From contig CAMYNM010000010.1 in the NCBI GenBank assembly GCA_947259725.1, forward strand, positions 1 to 64,000: DNA of 64,000 bases, given 5' to 3'. Every line of letters begins with the position of its first letter. Position 1 is the stretch's first letter. Below the pieces are notes generated by a model. That model had not been told where the DNA came from, searched no databases, and was given only the letters and a program-made list of their open reading frames with translations. The position numbers and the translations under genes were made by a program. Source of the DNA: CALZIK01 sp945787635. GTDB lineage: Bacteria > Acidobacteriota > Thermoanaerobaculia > Multivoradales > JAHEKO01. This document shows, in pieces, positions 32,212-40,255 of the stretch.

Positions 32212-33798
32212 CTACTCGAGATCGACCAGCTGGGCTCGGCTAACCTCGGGCAGCGCCCGCAACCGGTCGAGAACTTCCTCGGCGGGCCGCTGATCCAGAC
32301 GAATCACCGCGACGGCATCGACCGCTCCGGACGGCTCTGCCGGGCCTCGAGCCAGGTGGATGTCGGCGATGTTGACCGCGGCCTCTCCGAGAAGAGTTCC
32401 CACGCGACCGACGACCCCAGGCACGTCGCTGTTTCTCAACATCAGCAGGCAGCCTTCTGGTCGAAACTCCAGCCGGTAGGAATCGTAGCGGACCACGCGC
32501 AGATCGGCCTCTCCGAAGACCGTGCCGGCGATCTCGACCGCGCCGCCCTCGCCGCTCACTGTGACTCCGACCAGCTGCGGGTACTCGCTGGTCTGGCGGT
32601 GCGTCGCGCGGACGACCTCGACGCCGCGATCTTCCGCGAGCTTCTCGGCATTGACGAAGTTGACGGTCTCGCCCAGGAACGGCCTCAGAGCGCCCCGGAC
32701 GGCGGCGATCGAAACCGGAACCCGCACCGCTTCCTCGACCGCCCAGAGGTCGATCTGCACCTTTTTCAGGCTCCCGCCGAGAAGGGTGCTTGCGAGCCGG
32801 CCGAGCTGCTCGCCGAGCCGTAGAAACGGCTCCGCGGCGGGCCCCGCGGCCCGAAACGGTAGATTGACGGCGGTCACGGCCAGAGAGCCGTCGAGCGCGG
32901 CCAGCACCATGCGAGCCGTCTGGGTCGCCACACGCTCCTGGGCTTCGCGAGTCTGCGCACCGATGTGGGGTGTTCCGACCACGTTCGGGTGATGGACCAG
33001 TCGAGTGTCCTCGGGCGGCTCGACCTCGAAGACATCGAGCGCCGCGCCCGCTAGGTGCCCCGATTCGAGCGCCGCGAAAAGCGCCTTGTCGTCCACGATG
33101 CCTCCCCGCGCACAGTTGACCAGCAACGCACCCGGCTTCATGAGCGCGATCCGTTCGGCGGAGATCAGGTTCCTGGTCTCGTCGGTCAGCGGCATGTGCA
33201 GGGTGACCACGTCCGCGACCGCGAGCACGCCCTCGAGGCTGTCCATCTCGATCTCCAGGCGCTTCGCAACCGAGGCGTCGAGGTAGGGGTCGTAGGCGAC
33301 AACCGTCATGCCGAAGCCTCGGGCGCGATGCGCCACGGCCTGGCCGATGCGGCCGAGCCCGACGACTCCCAGGGTCTTGCCGTCGAGCTCTCGACCCAGA
33401 AACCTCTTGCGATTCCACTCGCCGTCGCGCAGCGACCGATCGGCCGCCGGCACGTTCCGAGCCAGCGCGAGCAGCAGGGCAAAGGTGTGCTCGGTGGCCG
33501 AGATCAAGTTCGCCGTCGGGGCGTTCACCACCAGAATGCCGAGATCCGTGGCGGTTTGGATGTCCACGTTGTCGACGCCGATTCCAGCGCGGCCCACCAC
33601 CTTGAGGTTGCGGCCGCGGCGCAAGAGGTCGCCGGTCACCTTGGTTCGGCTGCGGACGACGATCGAGTCGAAGTTCTCGATCAGCTCCGACAGCCGTTCG
33701 CGCTCGTCGTCGGCAAGCTGATGAAGCTCGGCGCCAGCGGCTCGGAAGATCTCGAGTCCCGATTCATCGAGCGGATCGCAGAGAAGGATTCTGTGCAT
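32212..33798 (-). CDS. serA: D-3-phosphoglycerate dehydrogenase, long ACT-containing form
   Basis: 528 aa from the ATG at 33798 (MHRILLCDPLDESGLEIF). NAD domain with GKTLGVVGLGRIGQAVAHRA, substrate Arg in NCARGGIVDD, and His in HIGAQTREAQ. Residues from about 315 form the intervening (ASB) domain, and the C-terminal 75 residues an ACT domain (RNSDVPGVVGRVGTLLGEAAVNIADIHLAR) that senses serine in this class. It oxidises 3-phosphoglycerate in serine synthesis. It lies 35 bases after a class V aminotransferase that may catalyse the next step. Confidence 0.95.
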   Translation of the reverse strand: MHRILLCDPLDESGLEIFRAAGAELHQLADDERERLSELIENFDSIVVRSRTKVTGDLLRRGRNLKVVGRAGIGVDNVDIQTATDLGILVVNAPTANLISATEHTFALLLALARNVPAADRSLRDGEWNRKRFLGRELDGKTLGVVGLGRIGQAVAHRARGFGMTVVAYDPYLDASVAKRLEIEMDSLEGVLAVADVVTLHMPLTDETRNLISAERIALMKPGALLVNCARGGIVDDKALFAALESGHLAGAALDVFEVEPPEDTRLVHHPNVVGTPHIGAQTREAQERVATQTARMVLAALDGSLAVTAVNLPFRAAGPAAEPFLRLGEQLGRLASTLLGGSLKKVQIDLWAVEEAVRVPVSIAAVRGALRPFLGETVNFVNAEKLAEDRGVEVVRATHRQTSEYPQLVGVTVSGEGGAVEIAGTVFGEADLRVVRYDSYRLEFRPEGCLLMLRNSDVPGVVGRVGTLLGEAAVNIADIHLARGPAEPSGAVDAVAVIRLDQRPAEEVLDRLRALPEVSRAQLVDLE

Positions 33799-33833
33799 GT
33801 GTTTCCCCGGGGGCTTTGCCCATTCCCGCGCAG

Positions 33834-34907
33834 TCACGATCCGGCCGAAGCGACAATGGCCTCGAAAAGCAGCTCCAGATCCGAGCTTCCGATGTCACCC
33901 ATGTGCCCAATACGAAAGGTCGAATCTCTGAGCCGGCCGTAGCCGCCGCCGACCAGGAACCCCTGGCGCGCCAAGTTGTCTACGAGGTCCGCGGCCGCCA
34001 CGCCGGAAGGAGTCGTCAGACAACTCACCGTCGGCGACCTCGCTCCTTCCTGCGAAGCATACCCGAATCCCGTCCGGGCGGCCCATTCCTCGGTTTTCTT
34101 CTGCAGCTTGTGATGCCGGCGCCAGCGCGCCTCTATTCCCTCGGCCAGGATGTGGTCAAGCTGCTCGTCCAAAGCGTACACCAGCGGGATCGCCGGCGTC
34201 GTGATGGGACCGGCCAGCGCATGCTTGTCCCGATATCTGCGAAAGTCCGTGTAGAAACCTCTCCGCTCGACCCGGTCGACTCGTTCCCAGGCGCGCTCGG
34301 ACACGCTGAAGAAAGACAGACCCGGGGGCAGACCCAGGGCTTTCTGCGACGCCGTGACGACCACATCGAGGCCCCAAGCCTCGGGCTCGACCTGCGCTCC
34401 AGCCAGAGACGACACAGCGTCGACCAGAACCAGGCTCGCGCTTTCTTCGCGCACCACCCGAGCCAGCTCTTCGATCGGATTGAGAACTCCGGTGGAGGTC
34501 TCGCAATGCACCACGGTCACGACGTCGGGCCGATGCTCGCGAAGCGCCGCCGCGAGGCGGTCGCCATCCACTGCCGAGCCCCATTCCACCGCCAGCTGAG
34601 CGGCTTCGATCCCGTGTGAGCGGGCGATCGCGAGCCAGCGCTCCGAGAAGGCTCCGTTGGTCAGGCACAGCAATCGTTCGGGCGCGAGCGACACCAGCGC
34701 CGCCTCGAGCGCGAAGGTGGCGCTCGAAGTGGCGATCAGGACTTTTTGGCGAGTTCGAAACACTTGCTGCAGGCGCTCCGCGATCGAGGTCCATAGACTT
34801 TTGAACTCCGCGCTGCGGTGAGGGACGATCGGGCGGGTCATCGCCTTGCGCACCGCCGGCGCCACCCAGACCGGCCCGGGAACGAAGTACCGAACGGGCA
34901 GTCTCAT
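33834..34907 (-). CDS. Class V PLP aminotransferase, likely phosphoserine aminotransferase
   Basis: 357 aa. Fold-type I class V signatures: YFVPGPVWVAP at the start, SSATFALEAAL, LVDAVSSLAG (PLP-ring Asp) and VVTASQKALGLPPG (Schiff-base Lys), then PTVSCLTTPSG. The family includes alanine-glyoxylate aminotransferase and the archaeal-type SerC. Directly upstream of serA in one operon, the transamination of 3-phosphohydroxypyruvate is the best guess. Its start overlaps the stop of the preceding unknown gene (ATGA). Confidence 0.82.
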   Translation of the reverse strand: MRLPVRYFVPGPVWVAPAVRKAMTRPIVPHRSAEFKSLWTSIAERLQQVFRTRQKVLIATSSATFALEAALVSLAPERLLCLTNGAFSERWLAIARSHGIEAAQLAVEWGSAVDGDRLAAALREHRPDVVTVVHCETSTGVLNPIEELARVVREESASLVLVDAVSSLAGAQVEPEAWGLDVVVTASQKALGLPPGLSFFSVSERAWERVDRVERRGFYTDFRRYRDKHALAGPITTPAIPLVYALDEQLDHILAEGIEARWRRHHKLQKKTEEWAARTGFGYASQEGARSPTVSCLTTPSGVAAADLVDNLARQGFLVGGGYGRLRDSTFRIGHMGDIGSSDLELLFEAIVASAGS

Positions 34908-35332
34908 CGGCTGTCGCCGCTCGAGCCCGGGAGGCGCGGCTTGCGCAGGGCCTCCGCCAGGCCCCGCGAGGTCCAGGGCCTCTCGGCGCCGCCCTCCTCA
35001 CGGATCGCCCAGCCAGCCTTTGCCGGCTCGATAACCGGCGCCTCGATGGTTCCTCGAACGATGACCACCCTGCAGCCCGCGAAATGCTCTCGCAGCAGAT
35101 CCCGGAGCACGGCGGCGCCCGCGATCGGCTTCACCGTGAGCACGCGGTGCCGGCCGACGCCGACGGCCCGAAGGGCACCGGCGGCCGCGGCCGCCTCGAG
35201 TCCGCTCGGCGCATCGCCGTGCTCCTCGTAGTCCAACCAGCCACCGCGCAGACCGAGCTCCCGCAAGGCGGTAAAGAGCTCGGAGAAGTCGGAAGGCCGG
35301 GCCGTGGTCTTGAGGACGTGGATGCGTTTCAC
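34904..35332 (-). CDS. Unknown protein coupled to NamZ-like and aminotransferase genes
   Basis: 142 aa from a GTG at 35332 that overlaps the upstream stop (GTGA); its own stop overlaps the aminotransferase start. Much longer frames upstream are antisense to nothing and shadow the NamZ-like gene. It reads as a compact alpha/beta protein (KRIHVLKTTARPSDFSELFT, RAVGVGRHRVLTVKPI, CRVVIVRGTIEAPVIEP) with no signal peptide, membrane segment or motif I recognise. Four-base overlaps on both sides make it a real gene of this operon. No function is offered. Confidence 0.65.
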   Translation of the reverse strand: MKRIHVLKTTARPSDFSELFTALRELGLRGGWLDYEEHGDAPSGLEAAAAAGALRAVGVGRHRVLTVKPIAGAAVLRDLLREHFAGCRVVIVRGTIEAPVIEPAKAGWAIREEGGAERPWTSRGLAEALRKPRLPGSSGDSR

Positions 35333-36582
35333 GCGCCACTCCTCGTCGATCCGCTCGCCGGCCCACTCCCTGGGCGGCCCTCGGCTCCGGTCTCCGGATA
35401 CAGCAAGAACGGTCGGCGCTCCTCCCGGAAGTCCGCCTCGTCCCCCTTCCAGGAGGCCAGCCAGGCGTCGAGACTCTGCCCCTTGTCCAGCGCCCGTCTC
35501 AGGCTCGAGTCGCCGCTCAGCAGATCGATCGCGGGACGATCGGTCTCGAACTCGTAGGGGTCCCGGCGCCAGAAGAACCGATCGGGAGCCAGCTCGTGCA
35601 GCGCGAGCAGGATCTCGACGCCGCAGCGATACGGCGCCAGAGTGGTCGGATCCTTGACAAACCATCGCACCCCGGCGCATGGTCGTCCGGCGTGCTTCTG
35701 AAACTGTGGCTTGAACAGGGCCGGCGAGAAGCGGGCCCCAGGCAGCCTGGCCCGGTTCAACCGGTCGGACAGCGCCACCGCGTCGAGACCGGGCGCGCCG
35801 ATGAGCTCGAACGGCCGAGTCGTTCCGCGGCCTTCGGAGAACTCGGTGGCCTCGAGGAGGCAACCGCCGGGAAAGACCAGAGAGGTCCGCGCGGTGGGGA
35901 TGTTGGGTGACGGCGCGACCCAGGGTCGCCCGAGGTCCTCCCAGGCCTGGTCTCGGCTCCAGCCCTCGATCTCCCAGACCGAGAGGCCGCGTTCCCGAGC
36001 GTCCGGCCCAAGGGCCATCAAGACCAGCTCCGCCATGGTCAGACCGTGGCGGACCGGAATCTCGAAGGCGCCGATGAACGACTCGAACCCGAGTCGACGG
36101 CGATTGCCTTCGATGACCTCGCCGCCGAGCGGATTCGGCCGATCGAGCACCCAGACCTCGCAGCCGGCGGCCAGGGCCGCCTCGGCGGCCCAGACTCCGG
36201 TCGCGGCATAGGTGTAGTAACGGCTGCCGATGTCCTGCAGATCCACCAGCAAGAGATCCAGACCGTCAAAGGCGCCCGGGTCGGGCCGCAGCGACGCCTT
36301 GGAATCGCCGTACAGAGAAACGATCGGAGCGCCGGTCCAGGGATCCGTTTCATCCGCCGAGGCCACCATGTCCTGCTCGACACCGTAGAAGCCGTGCTCG
36401 GGACCGAACAGCCGAGCCGGCGCCTCGCCGCTCGAGCGGGAGAGCGCCAGGTGAATCGGCACCATATCCGCGGTCACCGCCGGCGCGTGGCTGAGGATCC
36501 CGTAGCGGCGCCCACTCAACTCGCGAATGTTCTCGAGAAGCCGGTCGAGCCCCGTTCTCAGCCCCTTCATCCGCCCGCTCAC
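35329..36582 (-). CDS. DUF1343 protein, NamZ-like exo-beta-N-acetylmuramidase family
   Basis: 417 aa. Landmarks of DUF1343: LFGPEHGFYGVEQD, TGAPIVSLYGD, LLLVDLQDIGSRYYTYAATG, VLDRPNPLGG and AFEIPVRHGLTMAEL. Members characterised as NamZ (GH171) remove N-acetylmuramic acid from the non-reducing end of peptidoglycan fragments. No signal peptide is visible: the N-terminus is MSGRMKGLRTGLDRLLENI. So the protein looks cytoplasmic, unlike secreted NamZ, and may act on imported muropeptides. It overlaps moaC (ATGA) upstream and the unknown gene downstream. Confidence 0.85.
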   Translation of the reverse strand: MSGRMKGLRTGLDRLLENIRELSGRRYGILSHAPAVTADMVPIHLALSRSSGEAPARLFGPEHGFYGVEQDMVASADETDPWTGAPIVSLYGDSKASLRPDPGAFDGLDLLLVDLQDIGSRYYTYAATGVWAAEAALAAGCEVWVLDRPNPLGGEVIEGNRRRLGFESFIGAFEIPVRHGLTMAELVLMALGPDARERGLSVWEIEGWSRDQAWEDLGRPWVAPSPNIPTARTSLVFPGGCLLEATEFSEGRGTTRPFELIGAPGLDAVALSDRLNRARLPGARFSPALFKPQFQKHAGRPCAGVRWFVKDPTTLAPYRCGVEILLALHELAPDRFFWRRDPYEFETDRPAIDLLSGDSSLRRALDKGQSLDAWLASWKGDEADFREERRPFLLYPETGAEGRPGSGPASGSTRSGA

Positions 36583-37097
36583 TCGCTCGGGATTTCCGGA
36601 CCGTCGTGCCCCGGTCCGCGCCCGGCCTCTCTTTGAAACTCTCCCGACGCGCCGCCGGACTTCGAGTCCAGCCGCAGGTCGGTCACCGTGGCGGTTCGAT
36701 CGGCCGCCTTGACCATGTCGTACAGCGCCAGCGCGGCCACGGCACAGGCCGTAAGCGCCTCCATCTCGGCCCCGGTGCGAGCGGTGACCACCACCCGGCT
36801 GCGAATGGCGAGCCCGTCATCGATCTTCTCGAAATGGATCTGCACATCCTCGGGCGTCAGGGGATGCGCCAGCGGGATCAGATCGCCAGTGCGCTTGGCC
36901 GCCAGGACTCCCGCGACCCGAGCCACCGCCAACGCGTCTCCCTTCGGCATCTCCTCGAGGCCGTCGAGGGTGGTTCGGCGAAGGAGCACCCGACAGGAGG
37001 CTTCCGCGACTCTCCGCGTGACCGGCTTTTCCGAAACGTCCACCATGCTGGCGCGGCCGTCGGAGTCGAGATGGCTGAAACGCGTATCGGTTCCCAT
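36579..37097 (-). CDS. moaC: Molybdenum cofactor synthesis protein C (cyclic pyranopterin monophosphate synthase)
   Basis: 172 aa. Opening FSHLDSDGRASMVDVSEKPVTRR, the active-site segment TGDLIPLAHPL, and GAEMEALTACAVAALALYDMVKA with LDSKSGGASGEF are diagnostic. It converts 3',8-cH2GTP to cyclic pyranopterin monophosphate with MoaA. The usual CHP is AHP here. It starts the operon that continues into the NamZ-like gene; no other moa gene is nearby. The C-terminal tail overlaps the next start. Confidence 0.94.
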   Translation of the reverse strand: MGTDTRFSHLDSDGRASMVDVSEKPVTRRVAEASCRVLLRRTTLDGLEEMPKGDALAVARVAGVLAAKRTGDLIPLAHPLTPEDVQIHFEKIDDGLAIRSRVVVTARTGAEMEALTACAVAALALYDMVKAADRTATVTDLRLDSKSGGASGEFQREAGRGPGHDGPEIPSE

Positions 37098-37175
37098 GAC
37101 TGAAAGCTATGGTACTTCCATTCCGGCCTGGCGGCAGTCTTCTCATGGCGGCTCGCCTGTTACGATCCACCGGCC

Positions 37176-37856
37176 TTGACCACCCGCTCTGTTGCCGTGA
37201 TCGTACCGACGCTCAACGAAGCGGAGGCCCTCGAACAGAACCTACCAGCTCTCTTGGCGGCGACTCCGGAGGTCGTCGTCAGCGACGGCGGCAGCGACGA
37301 CGGCACGGCCGAAATCGCCGAAGGTCTCGGCGCGCGCGTCGTCTCGGGCGCAGCCGGCCGCGGACCGCAGCTCAATCTCGGCGCCGGGGCGACACGAGCG
37401 CCCGCGTTGGTCTTCCTCCACGCCGACACCGTGCTGCCCACGGGCGCGCTCGACGCAGTCAGCACCTCGCTCGCCAATGGGTCGGTCGGTGGCGGCTTCA
37501 GGGTGCGCTTCGACTCGGACCGGCCGATCTATCGCCTGGGCTCCGCGATCGTCAACCTGCGTACGCGCCTGAGCCGGTCGCCGCTCGGCGATCAAGCCCA
37601 GTTCACGGACCGGGCCGCATTCGACGCTCTCGGCGGCTATCCGGACTGGCCGATCCTCGAGGATCTCGAATTCATGCGGCGCCTCAAGCGCCGGGGCAGG
37701 ATAGCGATCCTAGAGCCTCCGGTCGCTACCTCGGCGCGCCGATTCGACGACCGGGGAATCACCCGCACGATTCTGCTCAACTGGCTGATCTTCGGACTCT
37801 ACTTCGCCGGCGCCTCCCCCGAGCGGCTGGCCGGCCTGTACCGGCACGTGCGCTGA
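37176..37856 (+). CDS. Family 2 glycosyltransferase, TIGR04283-like
   Basis: 226 aa from a TTG. GT-A fold: VAVIVPTLNEAEAL, VVSDGGSDDGT, and the DXD-like LHADTVLP, then PLGDQAQFTDRAAFDALGGYPDWPILEDLEFMRRLKRRG. The last 25 residues contain a hydrophobic stretch (LLNWLIFGLYFAGA) that may lie along the membrane. Members of this branch are often near arsenosugar or unknown lipid genes; nothing in the neighbourhood fixes the acceptor. It is divergent from moaC and convergent with rsmB. Confidence 0.85.
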   Translation: MTTRSVAVIVPTLNEAEALEQNLPALLAATPEVVVSDGGSDDGTAEIAEGLGARVVSGAAGRGPQLNLGAGATRAPALVFLHADTVLPTGALDAVSTSLANGSVGGGFRVRFDSDRPIYRLGSAIVNLRTRLSRSPLGDQAQFTDRAAFDALGGYPDWPILEDLEFMRRLKRRGRIAILEPPVATSARRFDDRGITRTILLNWLIFGLYFAGASPERLAGLYRHVR

Positions 37857-37886
37857 GGCTAGCCGGACTCCGAGCGCGCGGCCGCC

Positions 37887-39212
37887 CTATCGCCGCCGCA
37901 GCACGTGCACCGTGAAGCCGTCGCGATCGTCGGCCGGCAACACGCGCCACCGGCCGGGCCCCTCAACGAACGGCGAAAGCTGGGTTGGCAGAACGAGCCT
38001 CTCGGGCCGAAAATCCGTCCGCCTCTCGAGCAGGCGCTCGACCACGCTTTCGTTGTCCTCGGACTCGACCGAACAGGTCACCGCGCAGAGCCGCCCATCC
38101 GGGGCGACCAGCTCCGCCGCGGCCAGGAGAATCTCGAACGCTTGACTCGACAGCCGGGCAAGCTCGCTTTCCGACAGCCGCCACTTGAGCTCGGGATGAC
38201 GAGCGAACGTACCGGTGCCCGAACACGGAAGGTCCACGATCACCCGATCGAAGCCGGCTCGAAACGGGGGCGTCTCGGCCCTGGCGACGGCCAGGCCGAA
38301 ACCGGTGGCGAGCCGGTTCTGGTTGGCACGCAGGCGCAGGAGCCGCGAAAGCGAGGCGTCGGCAGCCGTCAGCCGCAGTCCCGGCTCGGCCGCGAGCAGC
38401 GAGAAGCTCTTCCCTCCCGGGGCCGCGGCGACGTCGAGCACGCAGTCGCCGGGAGCCGGGGGCGGCACCAGGGCGGCCGCCTGGCTGGCCTGATCCTGAA
38501 TGTAGAGCTTGCCCGACCGGAAGGCCGCTGTCTCTCGAGGATCCCCGGAGAGCACCGCCAGACCCTGCGTCGCGAGCGGCGCCAATTCCGTTTCCACCGA
38601 TTCGTCTCGCAAACCCGCCGCGAGCGCCTCACGATCGCCGAAGCACAGGAGCTGAAACGCAGGGCGACGGTTCCCCGCCTCGAGAGCCGCCCGAGCCCTG
38701 CCTTCGCCGAAGCGATGCACCCAACGCCGAACCAAAAACGTCGGATAGCTGGTCTCGATTGCGATCGCCTCGACTGGATCCTCCGTCGGCACCGGCCAGC
38801 TCGCGAGATTCGCCTTGGCGGCGATCTTGCGCAAGATCGCGTTGGCGAAACCGGCCGCTCCCTTGTGGCTTCTGCGCTTGATCTCCTCGACCGCCGCGTC
38901 GACCGCCGCATAGGGCGGCACGCGGTCCAGGAACAGCAGCTGGTGAGTGGCGACCCGGAGCGGCCCGTGCAGTTCGACGTCGATTTCGGCGAGCGGCCGG
39001 CCGGCAGCCGACTCCAGCACGCCGTCGAGTCTGCGCAGCCAGCGCAGCGTGCCGAGCACCAGCTCGTCCAAGAGTCCTCGGTCGCGAGGCGCCAGACCAC
39101 CGCGAGCCGTTTCGAGCAGATCGCTAATCGGCGCCCTCGATTGCAGCGCCTCTTCGACCGCGACCGCCGCGCGCCGACGGACCGCTTGGCCCGCAATCCC
39201 CTTTCCGCTCAC
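37887..39212 (-). CDS. rsmB: 16S rRNA m5C967 methyltransferase
   Basis: 441 aa. A NusB-like N-terminal domain (about residues 1-140, with ELVLGTLRWLRRLDGVL and FANAILRKIA) precedes a Rossmann methyltransferase with VLDVAAAPGGKSF (SAM), VIVDLPCSGTGTFARHPELKWR and the nucleophile region AVTCSVESEDNESVV. It methylates C967 of 16S rRNA (E. coli numbering). Its start overlaps the fmt stop by four bases, the common fmt-rsmB arrangement. Confidence 0.94.
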   Translation of the reverse strand: MSGKGIAGQAVRRRAAVAVEEALQSRAPISDLLETARGGLAPRDRGLLDELVLGTLRWLRRLDGVLESAAGRPLAEIDVELHGPLRVATHQLLFLDRVPPYAAVDAAVEEIKRRSHKGAAGFANAILRKIAAKANLASWPVPTEDPVEAIAIETSYPTFLVRRWVHRFGEGRARAALEAGNRRPAFQLLCFGDREALAAGLRDESVETELAPLATQGLAVLSGDPRETAAFRSGKLYIQDQASQAAALVPPPAPGDCVLDVAAAPGGKSFSLLAAEPGLRLTAADASLSRLLRLRANQNRLATGFGLAVARAETPPFRAGFDRVIVDLPCSGTGTFARHPELKWRLSESELARLSSQAFEILLAAAELVAPDGRLCAVTCSVESEDNESVVERLLERRTDFRPERLVLPTQLSPFVEGPGRWRVLPADDRDGFTVHVLRRR

Positions 39213-40198
39213 GGAGAATCCGGTGAGCCGAACCGGTCACCGATCGCGAGCCGCTCGCCGTTGGCGAACTCGAGACCGGAGAGCTCGCGGCGCCCGGGCT
39301 TCTTGAGCGCGGACAGCTCAAGCAGGCGACCATCGCCGCACAGGACCCGAAGCTCGGGCGATCGGGCGACGACCGTTCCGGGCCCGAGCCGACTCGGCTC
39401 GATTTCCGACACGATCTTCGAATCCCCACCCGATTCGATAAGACCACAGCTCACGATCTTGACCGACTTGCCGTGAAAGGAAGTGGTCAGGCCCGGCCAC
39501 GGTGAATAGGCGCGGTATCGGTTGTAGAGCACAACCGCCGGCAGCGACCAGTCGACGGTGCCGTCGGCCTTTTCGAGACGGGGCGCCCAGGTGACCTCGC
39601 TTGCATCCTGGGGGGAGGCCTCGAGGCTGCCGGCGGCCAGACCGCGAAGTGTCTCGACCAGTAGCTCGGCGCCGGCTTCGGCCAGACGCGGAGACAGCTC
39701 GACCGAGGTTTCCCGTGGTCCGATATCGACTTCGCGCTCGAGCAGAATTGGGCCGGAATCGAGATCCCGGGCCATCCGCATGGTGGTCACCCCGGTGATC
39801 GTGTCGCCGGCTGCGATAGCGGCCTGAATGGGAGCGGCACCGCGGTAGCGGGGCAGAAGCGACGCGTGCACGTTGACGCAACCCTCGGCGGGAAGCTCGA
39901 GAAGGCGATCGGGAAAGATCTGCCCGAACGCCACGACGACGCCAATCCACGACTCGAGCGTTTCCAGGCGCTCCAGAAAGACGTTGTCACCAACCCGATC
40001 GACCTGCTCGCAGTAGAGGCCCAATTCGTCCGCGCGAATCGCGATTGGCGGCGACTGGACCCTCTGGCCACGCCCCACCCGGCGTGAAGGTTGCGACACC
40101 ACCAGGGCGGGTCGAAATTCCGACGCGGCCAGCCTTTCGAGACTGGGCACGGCGAACTGCGGCGTTCCGAAGAAAACGACTGGCCCGGGTGACTCCAC
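39209..40198 (-). CDS. fmt: Methionyl-tRNA formyltransferase
   Basis: 329 aa. Formyl-THF binding and catalytic motif VNVHASLLPRYRGAAPIQAAIAAGD and VVFFGTPQFAVPSLE at the N-terminus. The C-terminal tRNA-binding domain is present (YRAYSPWPGLTTSF...). It formylates initiator Met-tRNA using 10-formyl-THF. The peptide deformylase gene that usually precedes it is absent; ftsK is upstream. Confidence 0.95.
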   Translation of the reverse strand: MESPGPVVFFGTPQFAVPSLERLAASEFRPALVVSQPSRRVGRGQRVQSPPIAIRADELGLYCEQVDRVGDNVFLERLETLESWIGVVVAFGQIFPDRLLELPAEGCVNVHASLLPRYRGAAPIQAAIAAGDTITGVTTMRMARDLDSGPILLEREVDIGPRETSVELSPRLAEAGAELLVETLRGLAAGSLEASPQDASEVTWAPRLEKADGTVDWSLPAVVLYNRYRAYSPWPGLTTSFHGKSVKIVSCGLIESGGDSKIVSEIEPSRLGPGTVVARSPELRVLCGDGRLLELSALKKPGRRELSGLEFANGERLAIGDRFGSPDSP

Positions 40199-40255
40199 CG
40201 CGGAATGCTAGCCCAAGAGGCGCGGCGAGAGACGAAACAATCGCACCCGGCTTCT

